This document shows positions 58,870 through 64,000 of a stretch of 64,000 bases of DNA, in pieces. The notes beneath the pieces are model-generated. The model worked only from the letters and a program-made list of their open reading frames with translations, was not told the DNA's origin and searched no databases. The stretch covers positions 20,480,931 to 20,544,930 of the forward strand of contig NC_086386.1 in NCBI RefSeq assembly GCF_036588685.1, written 5' to 3'. Origin of the DNA: Mytilus trossulus. Its lineage: Eukaryota; Mollusca; Bivalvia; Mytilida; Mytilidae. Position numbers and translations under genes: made by a program. Position 1 is the first letter of the stretch. Every line of letters begins with the position of its first letter.

Positions 58870-60840
58870 TGCAAATATGATTGGTTTGATAAATCCAATA
58901 AAATATAGTCTGCAAACAACTTTACTTCTTCCTAATATTATGTCACTGGCAGATTTGCGGTCATTCCCAACCTATTAACGTGCACTTGTTCCGTACAGCA
59001 ATGATTACATTCATGTTGTTCAGACTAGGAAAATCAATTAAACGTTATATAAAATAAGTTTATATAACTTATCAAAGGATAAACTGCAATCACAAGTCCA
59101 TTACTATAAAACATAAACGATATGAATTGTTGCACTATTCGTCTAAAGTATTCGGAGTAGTGATTTTCAAATATGCAAAATGAGAAATGCGCATTCTCTA
59201 TAAATGGAAAAGCCCGCCCTCTTACATGGTTCTATAATACGTACATGCGTATTATATATTGAACTGGATGAATTTTAAACCAGAAAAAATAAATCTATTT
59301 CCCATTTTTTCAACATAATATTTATACTAAAGAATTATACAAGGTTTACCAGAATTCTATCTTTTTTGATAATTTTTTTTACACACAACACAACAAACAC
59401 CCTGCTGTGTTCAATGGTTTTTACAGTTATTTGTTTTCCTTGTTGATTTGTTTAATGAAGCGAAACAATTATGTCAGAACATGCAATTCCTTTATTTAAG
59501 AAACGAATGTGCATGATTAAGATAGCATATGAACATGCTTTAAATGTCACAAAACAAATGCGACAAAACAATTAGGATATCTTCCCATACATGCCATAGA
59601 TCTACAGTACATGTGTACACTCAGTGATTCCATGAGTTTAAGGGAGAGAACAGAGATACGGAAGTGCAACAATTTTATCATAAGTTTAGTTAGTCGCACA
59701 TCAACAATGAGAAGGGGAGAAAGGCAATTGCCACCGAAAAGTGAGCAGTATTAATTGAGTAGGTGTATGCACACGGGTCCTGGTCATTTAAGACGAAGAA
59801 AGTCTTTTTTTTATGGAAAAATGAAAACTTCAAAAAAAGTAAAAATTGAAACCATTAGCGTAAATGTTGGCATCGCGTTTGAGGGTCAATTTGATATCAA
59901 TACGTAACTTAATTTGATGTATAATCCTTTATTTCGAAACCAATTGAATATAACATGTATATGAGATGAAAACGAACCAATATTAACACGTTTTAGTTAT
60001 AATTTTCTTATGTTTGTGTCTAATAACCGCATGTATCTGTATTCAATACTGTCGACACAATTTGTTTCATTTGACCATGAAACTAAGATACGTATCAGTA
60101 ATGACAATTTAGATACGAAATCAGATAAGTTGAGGTGTTTGAAGGTAAATATTTCTTTAACAAATGTAATTGACTGATTATTTTCCCATAAGGAAGATGA
60201 GTTAATGGACTTTTCTGTGAAATAGTTTATCTCCTTGTCAAGTTTTGTAGCGAATTGTGTCCGACACATGATTCTCAACGTTTGAGAGATGTATCCAACT
60301 ACGATTCTGATTGTCAATGATTGCCATTTTTACGTCGAAAATAGACAAAGAAACTCTTAGCAGAGAAATAAATGGCCGCTTTACAAGTCATGATCCTTTT
60401 GCTTCTTTTAAGTAGCAATGTTAATGCCTTTGATGCAATGACTTGGCTGTAAATTCCATAGTTGTTGCAAAAATGCTATAGTTAAGGTTTTACATAATTA
60501 ACTGATAATTAGTTTTCCCCAGCAGTGGCAGTATTTACTGTGAAATTCAAGGTTTCATTTTTCATTTTATATATTATGTAATAAGATTTTACTGTCCGGG
60601 GGTGTTGGATTTAGTGGGGATTATTTCAACAATAATACTTAAAGCAGTGATTGTTTTGAAGAAAAATGTAAGGTATGTATTATACTTAAAGAAATATTTT
60701 CCTGTCATTATCCCAGATGCAGTACAAGGTTACCACCTTACATGACCGGTCATCCTTTCAACTCGGATGTTAATAACTATTAGTCCCTGGAACATTATTT
60801 TGATAAAAAGCTAAAAAAAAATCAAATCACTTAGTTTATA
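58870..60840. repeat. Segmental duplication, copy 2
   Basis: Direct, diverged copy of 52860-55560: gtgcacttgttccgta (58980), gactaggaaaatcaattaaa (59024), ctataatacgtacatg (59231), atgtcagaacatgcaatt (59471), agttagtcgcacatcaa (59687), gagttaatgg (60199) and caaatcacttagt (60823). It has lost the 53220-53690 segment and shows further small gaps. No gene is visible. Confidence 0.8.
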
Positions 60841-60959
60841 CTACAGATGGGTGCAGTCCTAACCTTGACAAAAGTTAACTCAGAGTTAACTTGTTGACTG
60901 CTTTCTAAGTTAACGTGAGAATTTTTAAGTAGTCAAGCAAGTTATCTTCGTCGTTGGTG

Positions 60960-61247
60960 GACCAGACCTACGGTCTGCTTTTTTAGGACTGCTGCAGACC
61001 TATCGACAAGTCTGCTCCAGACCAGACCTGTGGACAAGTCTGCTTTTGACCAGTCCTGAGGACAGGTCTGCCCCAGACCAGACCTGTGGACAAGTCTGCT
61101 TTTCACCAGTCCTGAGGACAGGTCTGCCTCAGACCAGACCTGTGGACAGGTCTGCTCCTGACCAGACCTGAGGACAGGTCTGCTTTTGACCAGACCTGTG
61201 GACAAGTCTGCTATTGACCAGACCTGAGGACAGGTCTGCTTATGACA
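60960..61247. repeat. 28-bp minisatellite of palindromic units, about 10 copies
   Basis: Units alternate between gaccagacctgtggacaagt-ctgctttt and gaccagtcctgaggacaggt-ctgcccca types. Several units contain the perfect palindrome CAGACCTG-agga-CAGGTCTG, so each can fold on itself. 28 bp read in all frames makes a spurious repetitive frame on the minus strand. Confidence 0.92.
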
Positions 61248-62185
61248 GATTATCGTTATAAGAGTTTTCATATCAGCCTTGAGCTTTCCGCATGATTAAA
61301 ATATGTAAACAACATTCGCATTGTTTTTCCACAGATATCATTTATTATTTACTCGCTAGACTCTACTAAATATTATACAAATGCTCTCTTTTATTTGATA
61401 TACTTGTATTCTTATATAAATAAAAAATGCTATACGATCACACAGAGTTTTTTTTTATTAGAAGGCGGATAGACAGGTTATCCAACGCATCGGAACAATA
61501 TTCTTATATCACTGGATATCGGCAACATTGTTCACGTTACTTCGTTCCCCGTTGTTTACCTGTCCCTTCCTAAATTTTACTTTATGCATAAATTTATACT
61601 TGCATGGATATTTCATTGATATTCAACTTGTTTGCATTGGATTTACTATTCTATTTCCCGCAGAATATTCTAACAGAAATTGTACAGTGTCCGTAAGCAT
61701 ACGGTGTGGCAAAACTATCAACAATCTCGTCAAATTCGTCAGATTTATCGAGAGATTTGTCATTGCCGATATTTATATGGGACATCCTAAAATTATACTC
61801 AATGCGCACTCTAATGAAATAGTTGCCACTTGACGTTTATTTATAAACAAAATCAATCAACCGACATAATAGATTCCAAGAAGAGAACCTCGTATATTTG
61901 TTTTTATTAAATCATTGTAAATAGTACAAATGAATTCAGACATGTCAGTGTTGGTACTTTGATGATGTGGCATAATAGTTTTGTTTTACACGTACACCAT
62001 CATGAACTCCTATATATGATCTGACTGATATAATTAATAAAGAGATGAAATTCTGACATTCTCAATTTAATCAGAATTTTTTTTGCATTAATAGTTTTCC
62101 AATATTATTGATTACGTGTACATTTACGGTCCTACTAAAATGTGAACAGGAGCGCCAGGAGAAGACATTAAGGCGCTCGGTACAA
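61248..62185. other. No gene seen
   Basis: AT-rich spacer. An open frame of about 100 codons at 61528-61833 has no recognisable domain, splice context or codon pattern. Confidence 0.45.
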
Positions 62186-64000
62186 TGGTATGCGGGTATA
62201 TAGATTTGCAAATAAAAGTGCACATATGATCAGTTTTGGTCAACTAGTTTTGTTTTCCAAGTCAGCATGAGGTATTAAAACTACTGAAATTTTGTTACGT
62301 ATCAATATTTTGAATAAAAGGAGGACACGCTGGTATCCTAAATTTATGCGAACAAAAATTTGTTGTTATTAAATTGCAATATTGCTGTCCATTGTCATGA
62401 TTATATTATACATTGATTCCTGACATAAAAAATATGGCTGATTTACTACTATGCGGGTACGTCATGGTGTATATAGATTTACAAATTAAATACACATATG
62501 GTCAGTTTTGGTAATGCGGTCAAATAATTTTGTTGTACAAATCAGCTGGAGGTATCAACACTACTGAAGTTTTGTTACGTATCAATATTTTGAATAAAAT
62601 GAGGACATGCTGGTATCCTAAATTTATGCGAACCAAAATTTGTTGTTATTATATTGCAATATTGCTGTCCATTGTCATGATTGTATTATACATTGAATCC
62701 TGACATTAAAAATAAGGCTGATTTACTATGCTGGTATATAGATTTACAATTTAAAGTTCACATATGGTCAGTTTTAGTTATGCGGTCAAATAATTTTGTT
62801 GTACAAGTCAGCTGGAGGTATCAAAACTACTGAAATTTTGTTACCTATCAATATTTTGAATAAAATGAGGACATGCTGGTATCCTAAATTTATGCGAACA
62901 AAAATTTTTTGTTATTATATTGCAATTTTGCTGTCCATTGTCATGATTGTATTATAAATTGAATCCTGACATAAAAAATATGGCTGATTTACTATGCGGG
63001 TATATAGATTTGCAAATTAAAGTGCACATATGGTCAGTTTTGGTGGATGAAGTCAAACAATTTAGTTGTACAAGTCAGCTGGAGGTATCAAAACTACTGA
63101 AATTTTGTTACGTATCAATATTTTGAATAAAATGAGGACATGCTGGTATCCTAAATTGATGTGAACAAAATTTTTTTGTTATTATATTGCAATATTGCTG
63201 TCCATTGTCATGATTATATTATACATTGATTCTGGCATATAAAATATGGCTGATTAACTATGCGGGTATATAGATTTACAAATTAAAGTGCACATATGGT
63301 CAGTTTTAATGGATGCGGTCAAATAATTTTGTTGTACAAGTCAACTGGAGGTATCAAAACTACTGAAATTTTGTTACGTATCAATATTTTCAATAAAATG
63401 AGGACATGCTGGTATCCTAAATTGATGTGAACAAAAATTTGTTGTTATTATATTGCAATATTGCTGTCCATTGTCATGATTGTATTATACATTGAATCCT
63501 GACATAAAAAATATGGCTGATTAATTACTATGCGGGTATATAGATTTACAAATTAAAGTGCATATATGGTCAGTTTTGGTGGATGCTTTCAAATAATTTT
63601 GTTGTACAAGTCAACAGGAGGCATCAAAACTACTGAAATTTTGTTACGTATCAGTATTATAAGTAAAAAGGGGACATGCTGGCACCCTTAATTTAGGCGA
63701 ACAAAAATTTGTTGTTATTATATTGCAATATTGCTGTCCATTGTCATGATTGTATTACACATTGAATCCTGACATTAAAAATAAGGCTGATTTACTATGC
63801 TGGTATATAGATTTACAATTTAAAGTTCACACATGGTCAGTTTTGGTAATGCGGTCAAATAATTTTGTTGTACAAGTCAGCTGGAGGTATCAAAACTACT
63901 GAAATTTTGTTACGTATCAATATTTTGAATAAAATGAGGACATGCTGGTATCTTAAATTTATGCGAACCAAATTTTTTTGTTATTATATTGCAATTTTAC
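62186..64000. repeat. Satellite with a unit of about 266 bp, at least seven copies
   Basis: The unit begins near atgcgggtatatagatttac and contains gtgcacatatggtcagtttt, tgttgtacaagtcagctgga, ttttgttacgtatcaatatt and ggacatgctggtatcctaaa, then ttgctgtccattgtcatgat. Starts are near 62192, 62455, 62730, 62997, 63262, 63533 and 63798, spacing 263-275. Copies differ by scattered substitutions, and the array continues beyond the right edge. Each unit carries catatg and similar short dyads; no frame is conserved. Confidence 0.95.

Noticed and set aside
60942..61271. Open frame on the minus strand with repeated Leu-Ser-Thr-Gly blocks
   Set aside because: By-product of the 28-bp minisatellite; no start context or family match.
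61528..61833. 101-codon open frame with hydrophobic N-terminus
   Set aside because: Codon use looks like random AT-rich sequence, with no recognisable domain and no neighbouring exon.

Overview
The window looks like nuclear DNA of a marine mussel (Mytilus-type bivalve). It is AT-rich, its genes are split by introns with GT-AG junctions, and it is full of dispersed repeats that I recognise from memory as common in mussel genomes. It also has a bivalve-type tRNA SINE, Penelope-like reverse transcriptase fragments and a small C1q-domain gene, a family greatly expanded in bivalves. No sequence search was possible, so the species is an inference. LAYOUT: 1-11.9 kb has no gene I can support, only repeat fragments, a TTAA-flanked MITE and a 5'-truncated Penelope-like element. 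At 11.9-23.1 kb, minus strand, lies an intact eight-exon gene for a glycine/glutamate-type anion-selective Cys-loop receptor subunit (419 aa). At 24.8-26.2 kb, plus strand, is a two-exon C1q gene broken by an in-frame TGA. At 28.6-30.7 kb, plus strand, is a second C1q gene with an open frame. At 32-38 kb are a mobile element with short terminal repeats and a very large inverted repeat with arms of about 2.3 kb. At 38.4-48.1 kb, minus strand, is a second receptor gene with the same eight-exon structure, the same intron phases and again 419 codons. Its introns hold a decayed non-LTR retrotransposon, a 43-bp satellite, a SINE and a hairpin MITE. From 48.1 to 64 kb there is no supported gene: a diverged direct duplication (about 52.9-55.6 kb and 58.9-60.8 kb), a palindromic 28-bp minisatellite and, at the right edge, a satellite with a unit of about 266 bp that runs out of the window. 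HOW THE GENES RELATE: the two receptor genes are a head-to-tail tandem duplication. Each encodes a signal peptide, a 13-residue Cys loop, the second (loop C) cysteine pair, the PAR anion-selectivity motif before TM2, and four membrane segments with a very short TM3-TM4 loop, so they could form homo- or heteropentameric chloride channels. The two C1q genes between them lie on the opposite strand and are a local duplicate pair of secreted lectin-like proteins; nothing in the sequence links them functionally to the receptors. I found no convincing new biological system. The most notable items are the intact tandem receptor pair with leucine at the TM2 6' position, the giant inverted repeat, the two TTAA-flanked elements, and the C1q pair with one decayed member.
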